From UBA995 sp035477115 (GTDB lineage: Bacteria; Bacillota; Sulfobacillia; UBA995), in the NCBI GenBank assembly GCA_035477115.1, contig DATIKW010000016.1, positions 1-54,503 on the forward strand: DNA of 54,503 nt, in the 5' to 3' direction. The position numbers and the translations under genes are program-made. Shown piece after piece: positions 1 through 8,757 of this stretch. How positions within the stretch are numbered: the stretch's first letter is position 1; the number at the start of each line of letters is the position of its first letter. The notes below the pieces were generated by a model. That model saw nothing but the letters and a program-made list of their open reading frames with translations, ran no database searches and was not told where the DNA came from.

Positions 1-15
1 GTGCTTGTGGCTGGT

Positions 16-1215
16 GTATCCACGCCGGAGAAGGCGTGGCCGCATTGAAGCAGCGTCGCGGTTCACCGGCGCAGACATCGTCAACACGTATCCACGCCGG
101 AGAAGGCGTGGCCGCATTGAAGCCTGAGCGAAGGCTGGAACATCCGCGAGGTGCAGGCCCAGTATCCACGCCGGAGAAGGCGTGGCCGCATTGAAGCGCT
201 ACCAGCAGGATCGCCTTTTGCAGTTCCTTGTCGTATCCACGCCGGAGAAGGCGTGGCCGCATTGAAGCGAGTTCCTCCCATACCGGCCGGTAGACGACCT
301 TGGCGTATCCACGCCGGAGAAGGCGTGGCCGCATTGAAGCGCGAAACGACAGGTTAACCACGTCAGTGGTCTCCTCGTATCCACGCCGGAGAAGGCGTGG
401 CCGCATTGAAGCATCGCTTGAAGGACCAGCGGCGCCAGCCGGTAGATGGTATCCACGCCGGAGAAGGCGTGGCCGCATTGAAGCTAGTCTCCGCTGGTTG
501 CTTTCTCGATGTACTCGGCTAGTATCCACGCCGGAGAAGGCGTGGCCGCATTGAAGCTCCCGACCCCGGGTGAGCACCGCCTTGAAGTACCTGTATCCAC
601 GCCGGAGAAGGCGTGGCCGCATTGAAGCGAAGATGAGATCCGTGCGGCCGGTATGCCATTGGGACGTATCCACGCCGGAGAAGGCGTGGCCGCATTGAAG
701 CATCTGGGATGAGGACTTCCACTTACTCGGTATGGAGTATCCACGCCGGAGAAGGCGTGGCCGCATTGAAGCGACATCCATCCTGAGCGGTCCAGGCTGA
801 TCCGGCCGCCGGTAGCTCCGTATCCACGCCGGAGAAGGCGTGGCCGCATTGAAGCTGACAAGTCGCGCAAGTGGCCTGCAATTGGCACGTTAGTATCCAC
901 GCCGGAGAAGGCGTGGCCGCATTGAAGCTCGTCCTCCTTGAGGGGCACTTCGCAAGGAGTGACAGTATCCACGCCGGAGAAGGCGTGGCCGCATTGAAGC
1001 CGATGCCGCGACAGCGACTGGTGACTCTCGATCCAGGGTATCTACGCCGGAGAAGGCGTGGCCGCATTGAAGCTGCACCGTGCGGCACGGTTGGCGGCGG
1101 TGGTCTCCGTATCCACGCCGGAGAAGGCGTGGCCGCATTGAAGCTAATGCGAACCACTTGGACTTGGGCACCGCCGGGGGTATCCACGCCGGAGAAGGCG
1201 TGGCCGCATTGAAGC
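16..1215 (+). CRISPR. CRISPR array, 17 repeats of 36 bp
   Basis: Seventeen copies of a 36-bp repeat start at 16, 88, 162, 233, 305, 377, 449, 522, 593, 666, 737, 820, 893, 965, 1038, 1109 and 1180. Each begins GTATCCACGCC, contains an inverted repeat (CACGCC and GGCGTG around a GGAGAA loop) and ends in ATTGAAGC, a tail resembling the 8-nt crRNA 5' handle of type I and III systems. Spacers are unique and 35-38 nt long, except one of 47 nt (773-819). Only the repeat at 1038 carries a substitution (C to T at base 6). The 3' tail and the decayed repeat near 1215 suggest transcription left to right with the leader outside the window; bases 1-15 look like the end of another spacer. No cas gene is in the window, so the subtype cannot be assigned. 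Confidence 0.98.
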
Positions 1216-1233
1216 GACCATGCCACGGCGCAC

Positions 1234-1644
1234 ATGGAACGTGATCGCTTTCGGGAGCGTCGGATACTCCCCACGCCGCATGCGGTCGCCGGCATTGGCG
1301 AACCGTCTTGGCCCAACGACCCTCCGCGGCCTTCTCCGGTTGACCGAGCCGGCGGCTCACCGCGTTCCGAACGCAGGGCGACTCGTACGCCGGAGCCACC
1401 TATTGCCCCAGTGCAAATCCCATCCATCAAGCCCGTGGAGAAAGGACAAACGCGAGTTGGGACTATGGGGCGCAGAGGCGACACCTGGTTCGCGGTGTTC
1501 GAGGGCGATCAGCGCGAGGCGAGCATCACTAACCCGAGGCAAGTTCCCGGCGACGCCGTCGAGGGGATGAGTGCGGAGTTCTACATTGTGGAACAGAGCA
1601 AGGCCGGCGGCGTCAAGGTGCGCTTCGAGCGCCTGAAGCGATGA
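1234..1644 (+). CDS. hypothetical protein next to the CRISPR trailer
   Basis: The frame begins 18 bases after the last repeat. The first 75 residues are low-complexity, rich in Arg and Pro, and may not be translated. The last 60 residues, from MGRRGDTWFAVFEGD to the C-terminal VKVRFERLKR, look like a compact beta-rich domain. An internal ATG at 1465 or GTG at 1435 (followed by GAGAAAGGA) could be the true start, and no convincing ribosome binding site precedes 1234. It could equally be the 3' remnant of a gene cut by array growth. I do not recognise the family and propose no function. Confidence 0.4.
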   Translation: MERDRFRERRILPTPHAVAGIGEPSWPNDPPRPSPVDRAGGSPRSERRATRTPEPPIAPVQIPSIKPVEKGQTRVGTMGRRGDTWFAVFEGDQREASITNPRQVPGDAVEGMSAEFYIVEQSKAGGVKVRFERLKR

Positions 1645-1836
1645 CAATGCGCGCTGGCCGGGACTCACCGGGGGTCAGGTGCATGCACGCTGCGTCGATA
1701 CCTTCACATTGCCTGGGGAACACGTGAGCGAGGCGTGATCCGAACACCACGGCGACCCGCGCCGCATCGCCCCGGAAGGAAAAGCGATATTTATGCCGAA
1801 ATGACCTCCGGTTCAAGGACTCAAGGGGGTGGATGT

Positions 1837-3363
1837 GTGAGGAAGCTGGCTGGGATCGTGTTGGTGCTGGCCATGGTCGGGCTGATGGTGACCGGGTGTC
1901 CGCAGCGGGCTGCGGAACCGACTCCGGAGATCAACATCGTCGTGGCCCAGGGGGCCGATGCCGTCTCCCTGGATCCCCACAAGACCAACGACCTGCCGTC
2001 GGCCCGGGTGATGCGGCACATTTACGACACCCTGGTCGTACAGGACGAGGACCTGGCGATCCAGCCCGGTCTGGCAACCGAATGGAAGCAGATTGACGAC
2101 CTGACCTGGGAGTTCAAGCTTCGAAGAGGCGTCGAGTTCCACAACGGCGAAGCCCTCAAGGCGGCGGACGTGAAGTTCTCCTTCGACCGTCTGCTCAATC
2201 CCGAGACCGCGTCGCCGGGCGCATTCATCCTCGGCGTGCTCGAGAGCGTGCAGGTCGTGGACGACTACACGGTCCGTCTGCGGCTGAAGCAGCCCTTTAC
2301 TCCCATCCTCAGCCATCTAGCCCACAATGTCTCCGGGATCCTCAATCAGAAGGCGGTTGAGGCGGTCGGGGCAGAGGATTATGGCCGGCAGCCGGTCGGC
2401 ACCGGGCCTTTCAGCTTCGTGAACTGGACCACCGGCGAACACATCGACCTTGTCCGGTTCGACGGGTACTGGGGGACGAAGGCCACGCCGAATACCCTTC
2501 GCTTCCGGAATATCCGGGAGGGCGCGACCCGCGCCATTGAGCTTGAGACCGGGGCGGTCGACATAGCCTTCGACATCGAGCCTGCCGACTACGAGCGGCT
2601 GAAGGGCCTTGACACCGTGCAAATCGTGCGCCACCCCACGTTGACCACCCAGTACATCGGTTTCAACCTGCAGAAGCCTCCCTTCGACAGGGTTGAGGTG
2701 CGGCGGGCGATCAACCATGCGATCAACGTCCCCGAGATCATCGAACACGTGCTGCTGAACGTGGGCCGCAAGGCAACCGGACCCATCTCGCCCGTGGTCT
2801 GGGGTGCTCATCCCGACCTCGAGGGCTACGAGTTCAACCCGGATAGGGCCCGCCAGTTGCTGGCCCAGGCCGGTCTGGCGCAGGGCTTCTCCACCACCAT
2901 CTGGACCAACGACAACCCCATCCGCATGAAGATCGCCGAGGTCGTCCAGCGGCGTCTGGCCGACATCGGCATCACCGTCGAGATCCAGGTCCTGGAGTGG
3001 GGGACCTACTTGGCGGACACGGCTGCAGGCAAGCATGATATGTTCATCCTCGGCTGGGTGAGCGTCACCGGCGACGCCGACTACGGCCTGTACTCGCTGT
3101 TCCACAGCAGCCAGTTCGGCAATGCGGGCAACCGGACGTTCTACAAGAACGAGCGGGTAGACTATCTGCTGGACAAGGGGCGCACCTCCGCGGTTGCCGA
3201 GGAACGCCTTGCCGCTTACAAGGAGGCCCAGGAACTCATCGTCGCCGACGCTCCCTGGTTGTTCCTCAACGTCGGTGAGGGCGTGCAGGGACTGGGCAAG
3301 ACCATCACCGGGTTCGTATGGCACCCGGCCGGGCATCACCGGCTCACGGGGGTAGGCAAGTAA
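1837..3363 (+). CDS. dipeptide/oligopeptide ABC transporter substrate-binding lipoprotein
   Basis: Extracytoplasmic binding protein of the SBP family 5 (DppA/OppA type), about 508 aa. The start is taken as GTG 1837 because AAGGGGGTGG lies five bases upstream and the next residues form a lipoprotein signal (VRKLAG, hydrophobic stretch, lipobox VTGC at about residue 22), anchoring the protein to the outer face of the membrane. The family signature VEFHNGEALKAADVKFSFDR lies near residue 100, and RRAINHAIN near 295. The two downstream permease genes complete the importer membrane part; no ATPase gene (DppD/F) is nearby, so ATPases must be encoded elsewhere. The exact ligand is unknown: peptides are most likely, but nickel or other solutes are possible in this family. 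Confidence 0.9.
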   Translation: MRKLAGIVLVLAMVGLMVTGCPQRAAEPTPEINIVVAQGADAVSLDPHKTNDLPSARVMRHIYDTLVVQDEDLAIQPGLATEWKQIDDLTWEFKLRRGVEFHNGEALKAADVKFSFDRLLNPETASPGAFILGVLESVQVVDDYTVRLRLKQPFTPILSHLAHNVSGILNQKAVEAVGAEDYGRQPVGTGPFSFVNWTTGEHIDLVRFDGYWGTKATPNTLRFRNIREGATRAIELETGAVDIAFDIEPADYERLKGLDTVQIVRHPTLTTQYIGFNLQKPPFDRVEVRRAINHAINVPEIIEHVLLNVGRKATGPISPVVWGAHPDLEGYEFNPDRARQLLAQAGLAQGFSTTIWTNDNPIRMKIAEVVQRRLADIGITVEIQVLEWGTYLADTAAGKHDMFILGWVSVTGDADYGLYSLFHSSQFGNAGNRTFYKNERVDYLLDKGRTSAVAEERLAAYKEAQELIVADAPWLFLNVGEGVQGLGKTITGFVWHPAGHHRLTGVGK

Positions 3364-3456
3364 GCGTGGTCGGGCAGTGACCGGGTGCGGGATGGGGCCA
3401 TGCCCCGCCCCGCACCCCCATTTGCAAGGCCCCCGCGACCGCGAAGAAGGTGGGAT

Positions 3457-4383
3457 GTGCCGGAGATGTCGAGGTACCTCTTGAAGCGACTACTGATGGT
3501 CGTTCCCGTCATGCTGGGCGTCTCCCTCATCGTCTTCCTGATGATGCACGTCGGCGGGGGCGACCCCGCGCTGCTCTTGCTCGGCGAAAGGGCCACCGAG
3601 CAAGAGCTGTATACCCTCCGCCGGGAGCTTGGCCTGCTGGAACCGATGCCGGTGCAGTTCGGCCGCTTCCTGCTTCGGGCAATCCAGGGAGACCTGGGTC
3701 GATCCATCCGGTCGCGGCGGCCGGTCGTGGCCGAGATCAGCGATCGCATGCCGGCCACCATCCAGTTGGCCAGCGCCTCAATGCTGGTGGCGACGGTAGT
3801 GGGGGTGACGGTGGGCGTGATCTCCGCCGTCAAGCCCAACACGCTGCTCGATGACGTCGCCACGACGGGGGCGCTGGCGGGTCTGGCCATGCCCGTCTTC
3901 TGGATGGGTCTCATGCTGCAGATAGTGTTCGCGGTTCACCTCGGCTGGCTGCCGGCGTCGGGCAGGGGAGGGCTGCAGCATCTCATCCTCCCCGGGGTGA
4001 CGCTCAGCACGGGGACGGCGGCGCTCCTCCTGCGCATGACGCGATCGGCGATGCTCGAGATCATCCGCATGGATTACATCCGCACCGCCCGGTCCAAGGG
4101 GCTGGGCGAACGGGTGGTGATCTACCGGCATGCCCTCCGCAATGCTCTGGTCCCGGTAGTGACGGTCATCGGCCTCGCTTTCGCCGCCTTGATGGGCGGA
4201 GCGGTCATCACCGAGTCGGTGTTCGCCTGGCCGGGAGTGGGCGCCTTCGCCATCGATGCGATCCGGGCCAAGGACATGCCGGTGGTGCAGGGGGCGGTGC
4301 TCATGCTGGCTTTCGCCGCCGCCGCGGTCAACCTGGTAGTCGATGTGGTGTACGTGTTCATCGACCCCCGGATCCGGACATGA
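3457..4383 (+). CDS. ABC transporter permease, DppB type
   Basis: Integral membrane subunit of the peptide-type importer, about 308 aa. The N-terminus SRYLLKRLLMVVPVMLGVSL is typical of DppB/OppB. The cytoplasmic EAA loop that contacts the ATPase is visible as DYIRTARSKGLGERVVIYRH, followed by ALRNALVPVVTV. GTG 3457 has AGAAGG six bases upstream; ATG 3466, preceded only by CGGAG, is the alternative start. About 90 bases separate it from the binding protein, and the stop overlaps the next gene as ATGA (4380-4383), implying translational coupling. Confidence 0.92.
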   Translation: MPEMSRYLLKRLLMVVPVMLGVSLIVFLMMHVGGGDPALLLLGERATEQELYTLRRELGLLEPMPVQFGRFLLRAIQGDLGRSIRSRRPVVAEISDRMPATIQLASASMLVATVVGVTVGVISAVKPNTLLDDVATTGALAGLAMPVFWMGLMLQIVFAVHLGWLPASGRGGLQHLILPGVTLSTGTAALLLRMTRSAMLEIIRMDYIRTARSKGLGERVVIYRHALRNALVPVVTVIGLAFAALMGGAVITESVFAWPGVGAFAIDAIRAKDMPVVQGAVLMLAFAAAAVNLVVDVVYVFIDPRIRT

Positions 4384-5201
4384 TCAAACGCCTGGCCCGT
4401 AACCGGCGAGCGGTCATCGGCGCGGTCGTCCTGATCGTGGTCATCTTCGCGGCGGTCTTCGCGCCGGACGTGGCTACTCACGATCCTACTTACCAGGACC
4501 TCCCCGCACGGCTGCAACCCCCCAGTTCCCGGCACTGGCTGGGCACGGATGACCTGGGCCGGGATGTGTTCAGCCGCATAGTGCATGGAGGCCGGATTTC
4601 CCTCATGCTAGGGTTCGTGTCGGTGGGAATCGGCCTCACCATCGGCGGGCTGATCGGCATCACCGCCGCTTACTACGGCGGCTGGTGGGACAGCGGGGTG
4701 ATGCGGCTCGTCGAGTTCCTTCAGGCCATCCCCAGCCTGCTGTTGGCCATCGCCATCGTCGCCAGCCTGGGCCCCGGGATCACCAACGCCATGATCGCCA
4801 TCGGCATCGGCTCCGTCCCCGCTTATGCCCGGGTGATCCGCTCGGTGGTCCTGACCATCCGGGAACTCGAGTACGTGCAGTCCGCGAAGGCAGCGGGAGC
4901 CAACGACCTGCGCATAATGGCCCGGCACATACTGCCCAACTCGCTTGCTCCGATCATCGTCCAGTCGACGCTGGGCCTGGCGTCCGCCATCCTCACCGCG
5001 GCCGGCCTGAGCTTCCTGGGCCTTGGGGCGCAGCCGCCTTCCCCGGAGTGGGGAGCCATGCTCGCCCAGTCCCGGGCTTTCGTGCGGCTGGCCCCGCACG
5101 TGGTGGCCTATCCCGGCCTGATCATCCTCGTCACCGTGCTGTCGTTGAACCTGGTCGGCGACGGCTTGCGGGACGTGCTCGATCCCCGACTCAAACAATG
5201 A
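4380..5201 (+). CDS. ABC transporter permease, DppC type
   Basis: Second membrane subunit of the importer, 273 aa. It starts with a short cytoplasmic segment and one transmembrane helix, then the conserved region HWLGTDDLGRDVFSRIVHGG that marks DppC/OppC proteins. The EAA loop is EYVQSAKAAGANDLRIMARH. Its ATG overlaps the stop of the DppB-type gene, and its own stop overlaps the start of pyrG, so the three genes are probably one transcript. Confidence 0.93.
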   Translation: MIKRLARNRRAVIGAVVLIVVIFAAVFAPDVATHDPTYQDLPARLQPPSSRHWLGTDDLGRDVFSRIVHGGRISLMLGFVSVGIGLTIGGLIGITAAYYGGWWDSGVMRLVEFLQAIPSLLLAIAIVASLGPGITNAMIAIGIGSVPAYARVIRSVVLTIRELEYVQSAKAAGANDLRIMARHILPNSLAPIIVQSTLGLASAILTAAGLSFLGLGAQPPSPEWGAMLAQSRAFVRLAPHVVAYPGLIILVTVLSLNLVGDGLRDVLDPRLKQ

Positions 5202-6799
5202 TGTTCGTCTTCGTGACCGGCGGCGTGGTGTCGTCACTGGGGAAGGGCATCACCGCCGCCGCGGTCGGTCGGCTGATCCGCGCCCGCGGCATCCCCGTGA
5301 CCGCCGTCAAGCTCGACCCCTACCTCAACGTGGATGCGGGGACGCTTAGCCCGCTGCAACACGGAGAAGTGTTCGTCACCGTCGACGGCGGCGAGACCGA
5401 CCTCGACCTGGGGCACTATGAACGTTTCCTCGATCGCGACCTGACCCGCGACCACTGCGTGACCGCAGGCCAGGTATACCAGCACCTGCTGGCGCGGGAG
5501 CGCCGGGGCGACTTCCTGGGGGGGACGGTGCAGGTAGTCCCGCATGTGACCGACGAGATTTGCCGCCGCCTGCGCCAGGTGGCCGAACGGCTGGGCGCTG
5601 GCGTGGTGCTGGTCGAGGTGGGCGGGACTGTAGGCGACATCGAGGGCATGCCGTTCCTGGAAGCCATCCGCCAGCTGGGCCGCGAGGCAGGACCCGGCCG
5701 CACCGCCCATGTCCACCTCACCCTGGTGCCCTACCTGGCGGCCGCGGGCGAGCTGAAGACGAAGCCGACCCAGCACAGCGTACGCGATCTGCGCGCCATC
5801 GGCCTTCAACCCGACTTCATCGTATGCCGGAGCGTCCTCCCGCTGCCGGAAGAGGCCCGGCGGAAGATCGCGCTGTTCTGCAATGTGGACCCCGAGGCGG
5901 TGTTCTCCAATCCCGATCTCGAGTCGATCTACCAGGTTCCGCTGCACCTGGAAGCCGAGGGGGTGGGCCGCGGCCTGGCCTCGCTGCTGGGGCTCGGGGG
6001 CACGGGGCCGGACCTGACCGCCTGGGAGGGCATGGTCGGTCGCCTGTTCAACCCCCGGCGGCGGCTGCGCATCGCCCTGGTGGGCAAGTACGTGACTCTG
6101 CCCGATGCTTACCTCAGCGTGACCGAGGCGTTGACCCACGCCGGCGCGGCCCGCCACACAGCCATCGACATCGAATGGCTGTCGGCGGAGGAAGTGGGGG
6201 AGGACGATCCGCGACTCGCCGGGGTCGCGGCCATCGTCGTGCCCGGCGGGTTCGGGCAGCGCGGCATCGAGGGGAAGATCCGCGCCATCAAGTACGCGAG
6301 GGAGAACGGCGTACCCTTCCTCGGCCTGTGCCTCGGGCTGCAGTGCGCGGTGGTCGAGGTGGCCCGCAACGTGGGCGGTCTGGATGCGCACAGCACCGAG
6401 TTCGCCCGCCGCACCCCCAACCCGGTGGTGGCCCTGCTGCCGGGACAGCGGGGAGTCAGGGCCAAGGGCGGAACCATGCGCCTGGGCGCCTATCCTTGCC
6501 ACATCACGGCGGACTCCCGGGTGGGCAGGGTGTACGGTGTGGAAGCGGCGAGCGAGCGCCACCGCCATCGCTGGGAAGTCAACCCGGCCTACGTGGCGCG
6601 GCTGCAGCGATGGGGCCTGCGACCGGTCGGCATCTGGCCGGAGGGCGACCTGGTCGAGATCATGGAGTTGGAAGGTCATCCCTGGTTCGTGGGCACCCAG
6701 TTCCATCCCGAGTTCCTGTCCCGGCCCGAACGCCCCCATCCGCTGTTTGCGGGGCTGATCGCTGCGGCGGAGACGTACGCCGAGAATACCGGTTCCTGA
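5198..6799 (+). CDS. pyrG: CTP synthase
   Basis: Converts UTP to CTP with ATP and glutamine, the last step of pyrimidine nucleotide synthesis, in the cytosol. Length (533 aa) is normal. The synthetase domain opens with FVTGGVVSSLGKGI and contains KLDPYLNVDAGT and HGEVFVT. The C-terminal glutamine amidotransferase domain has the nucleophile in FLGLCLGLQ and the His/Glu pair in FHPEF. ATG 5198 or the adjacent ATG 5201 can start the protein; both overlap the upstream permease stop. Placement behind a peptide-importer operon rather than with rpoE or fba is unusual but the enzyme looks intact. Confidence 0.97.
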   Translation: MMFVFVTGGVVSSLGKGITAAAVGRLIRARGIPVTAVKLDPYLNVDAGTLSPLQHGEVFVTVDGGETDLDLGHYERFLDRDLTRDHCVTAGQVYQHLLARERRGDFLGGTVQVVPHVTDEICRRLRQVAERLGAGVVLVEVGGTVGDIEGMPFLEAIRQLGREAGPGRTAHVHLTLVPYLAAAGELKTKPTQHSVRDLRAIGLQPDFIVCRSVLPLPEEARRKIALFCNVDPEAVFSNPDLESIYQVPLHLEAEGVGRGLASLLGLGGTGPDLTAWEGMVGRLFNPRRRLRIALVGKYVTLPDAYLSVTEALTHAGAARHTAIDIEWLSAEEVGEDDPRLAGVAAIVVPGGFGQRGIEGKIRAIKYARENGVPFLGLCLGLQCAVVEVARNVGGLDAHSTEFARRTPNPVVALLPGQRGVRAKGGTMRLGAYPCHITADSRVGRVYGVEAASERHRHRWEVNPAYVARLQRWGLRPVGIWPEGDLVEIMELEGHPWFVGTQFHPEFLSRPERPHPLFAGLIAAAETYAENTGS

Positions 6800-6892
6800 A
6801 CCTGACGGCCCAAGACATTCCGCGTTACCCCCAAGCAGGAAGCCGCGCCTCATTGCGCCAATCGATCCCGTTGAAGAGAGAGGAGTGAAGCT

Positions 6893-8701
6893 ATGCCCAG
6901 ATTGACCCCCAGGCGGGTAGCGTGCGGGCTGCTGGGGCTGGTCGCGCTGGCGGCATGCGTGCAGTTGGCGCTGGTCGACCCCCGACCCGAACACGAGTTC
7001 TTCGCGGATGTTGCGCCGGTGATCATCGCCCATCGGGGCGGAAAAGGGCTTGCGCCCGAGAACACCCTGCAAGCCATGCGGACCGGCATCGCAGACGGGG
7101 CGCACCTGATCGAATTCGACCTGCGGGCGACGCGCGACCTAGGGCTGGTAGCCATGCATGACGAGACGGTCGACCGGACGACCGACGGGACGGGCGCGGT
7201 GAGCGACCTCACCCTCGCCCAGATTCAGGCGCTCGATGCCGGCTACCGCTTCTCAGCTGACGGAGACCGTACCTTCCCCTTCCGGGGCCAGGGCGTACGC
7301 GTCCCGACCCTCGAGGAGATCCTCGCCGCTTTCCCCAGACAACGCCTGTTGATCGACCTCAAGGAGACGGACCGGGAGGTCGTCGCGCGGGTCGCCGAGG
7401 TGATCGCCGACCACGGGGCCGGCCGCCGGGTGCTGCTGACTTCCTTCCACGACGTGACCAACCGCGCCTGGCGGGAGCTGATGCCGGAGGCGGCGGCCGG
7501 CACCGGGGAAGACGCGACACTGGTCTTCTACATCTTTCATCGCTCGCGGTTGATGCCCTTCTACCGGCCTGCGGCCGATGCGCTGCAGGTGCCCGAGTTC
7601 TCGGGGCGGATCCGGGTGTTGACGCCGGGGTTCGTCCGCGACGCCCACGCCAAGAACATGCGCGTATACGTGTGGACCATCGACGATCCCGCGGAGATGC
7701 GGCGCTTCCTGGCGATGGGCGTGGACGGGATCATCACCGGTTATCCGGACCGGCTGGCCGCAGTCCTGGCCCAGGGCCTGCCGCCGGTGGCGCATCCCTC
7801 GCCCACCCTCCGCTGGATCCAGGCGTGGGCCAGCCCCTCGCTCGACACTTTCTTCATCTGGGTGACGCGGCTCGGGCATGAGGAATTCTACTTGATCGCG
7901 TTGCCCCTCATCTACTGGGTGATTAACAAGCGGTGGGGTCTCATGCTGACGGCGGTCTTCCTGCTATCGCACTTCGCCAACACCGCCCTGAAGAACTTCT
8001 TCGCCGTCCCCCGTCCCACGGGAGCCGAGGGCATCCGCATCCTGTATGCCGAGTCCGCCCCGGGCTGGGCCTTCCCCAGCGGCCACACCCAGGGCACGGC
8101 GGTATTCTGGGGGTATGGGCCGCGGCTGTTCCGGCAGCGCCTGCTGGGATGGATAGGTCTCGTCATCATCGCCCTGGTGGCCGTGTCCCGGATGTACCTG
8201 GGCGTGCACTGGCCCCAGGATATCCTGGGGGGTCTGGTCCTGGCCGCCGCCATCACCGTGGTGGCATTGCGGGCCGAGCGTTGCCCCTGGTGGGCCCGCC
8301 TGGCGGCCCTCCCCCTGGGCGTCCGCATCGCCCTGGCCTTCATGGCGCCGCTCGCGCTGCTCCTGTTCGATGCTTCGCTCGAGTCGGCCAAGGTGGTGGG
8401 TTTCCTCGCCGGCCTGCTCGGAGGCTGGGTCGTCGAACGAGCACTGGTCGACTTCCCCCAGCGGGCGTCGCCGCTCCAGCATGCAGCGCGGCTCATCATC
8501 GGCTACGGCGGGCTGTTCGCCCTGCGGGTGCTGACCCGAGCCATCTTCGCCGAGGCCGTGCTGCCTCAGGTGGCGCGCTATCTGACCATGGGGCTGTGGG
8601 TGGTCCTAGCGGCACCGGCGCTGTTCGTGCTCCTGCGCCTGTACCGCGCGGCGTCCGGGCCGGAGGTCGGGCGTTCGCCCTCCGCGCCTCCCGCTGACTG
8701 A
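6893..8701 (+). CDS. fusion of glycerophosphodiester phosphodiesterase and PAP2 phosphatase
   Basis: A 602-aa protein with two catalytic domains. Residues 1-25 are a hydrophobic signal or anchor ending near ALAACVQ. Residues about 40-300 are a GDPD domain with IIAHRGG, APENT, EFDLRATRD and AMHDETVDR, the residues that bind metal and hydrolyse glycerophosphodiesters. After a short linker come membrane helices and a PAP2 lipid-phosphatase domain with all three motifs: KNFFAVPRP, PSGH and SRMYLGVHWPQD. Several further helices follow. I infer turnover of membrane phospholipids or their head groups at the cell surface, possibly sequential diester and monoester cleavage. GAGAGGAG stands seven bases before the ATG. 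It appears monocistronic. Confidence 0.9.
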   Translation: MPRLTPRRVACGLLGLVALAACVQLALVDPRPEHEFFADVAPVIIAHRGGKGLAPENTLQAMRTGIADGAHLIEFDLRATRDLGLVAMHDETVDRTTDGTGAVSDLTLAQIQALDAGYRFSADGDRTFPFRGQGVRVPTLEEILAAFPRQRLLIDLKETDREVVARVAEVIADHGAGRRVLLTSFHDVTNRAWRELMPEAAAGTGEDATLVFYIFHRSRLMPFYRPAADALQVPEFSGRIRVLTPGFVRDAHAKNMRVYVWTIDDPAEMRRFLAMGVDGIITGYPDRLAAVLAQGLPPVAHPSPTLRWIQAWASPSLDTFFIWVTRLGHEEFYLIALPLIYWVINKRWGLMLTAVFLLSHFANTALKNFFAVPRPTGAEGIRILYAESAPGWAFPSGHTQGTAVFWGYGPRLFRQRLLGWIGLVIIALVAVSRMYLGVHWPQDILGGLVLAAAITVVALRAERCPWWARLAALPLGVRIALAFMAPLALLLFDASLESAKVVGFLAGLLGGWVVERALVDFPQRASPLQHAARLIIGYGGLFALRVLTRAIFAEAVLPQVARYLTMGLWVVLAAPALFVLLRLYRAASGPEVGRSPSAPPAD

Positions 8702-8705
8702 ATGG

Positions 8706-8711
8706 TATAAT
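8706..8711 (+). promoter_or_regulatory. -10 box (TATAAT) upstream of hflX
   Basis: TATAAT preceded by TG one base upstream (TGGTATAAT) forms an extended -10 element immediately after the previous gene's stop. No good -35 is visible, as expected for extended -10 promoters. It would start transcription about 45 bases before the proposed hflX start. Confidence 0.55.
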
Positions 8712-8757
8712 GAACTCATGGCAGTGAGCAGGTCCGGGGCCGAGGGAGGGGTGCGAA

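Noticed and set aside
81..1484. Many overlapping reading frames within the CRISPR array, on both strands
   Set aside because: They are translations of the repeat (recurring QCGHAFSGVDT and similar) and not genes.
2317..3339. 340-codon minus-strand frame over the binding-protein gene
   Set aside because: Shadow of a gene with full family motifs on the plus strand.
5234..7105. 623-codon minus-strand frame over pyrG
   Set aside because: Antisense open frame caused by G+C bias; pyrG motifs are complete on the plus strand.
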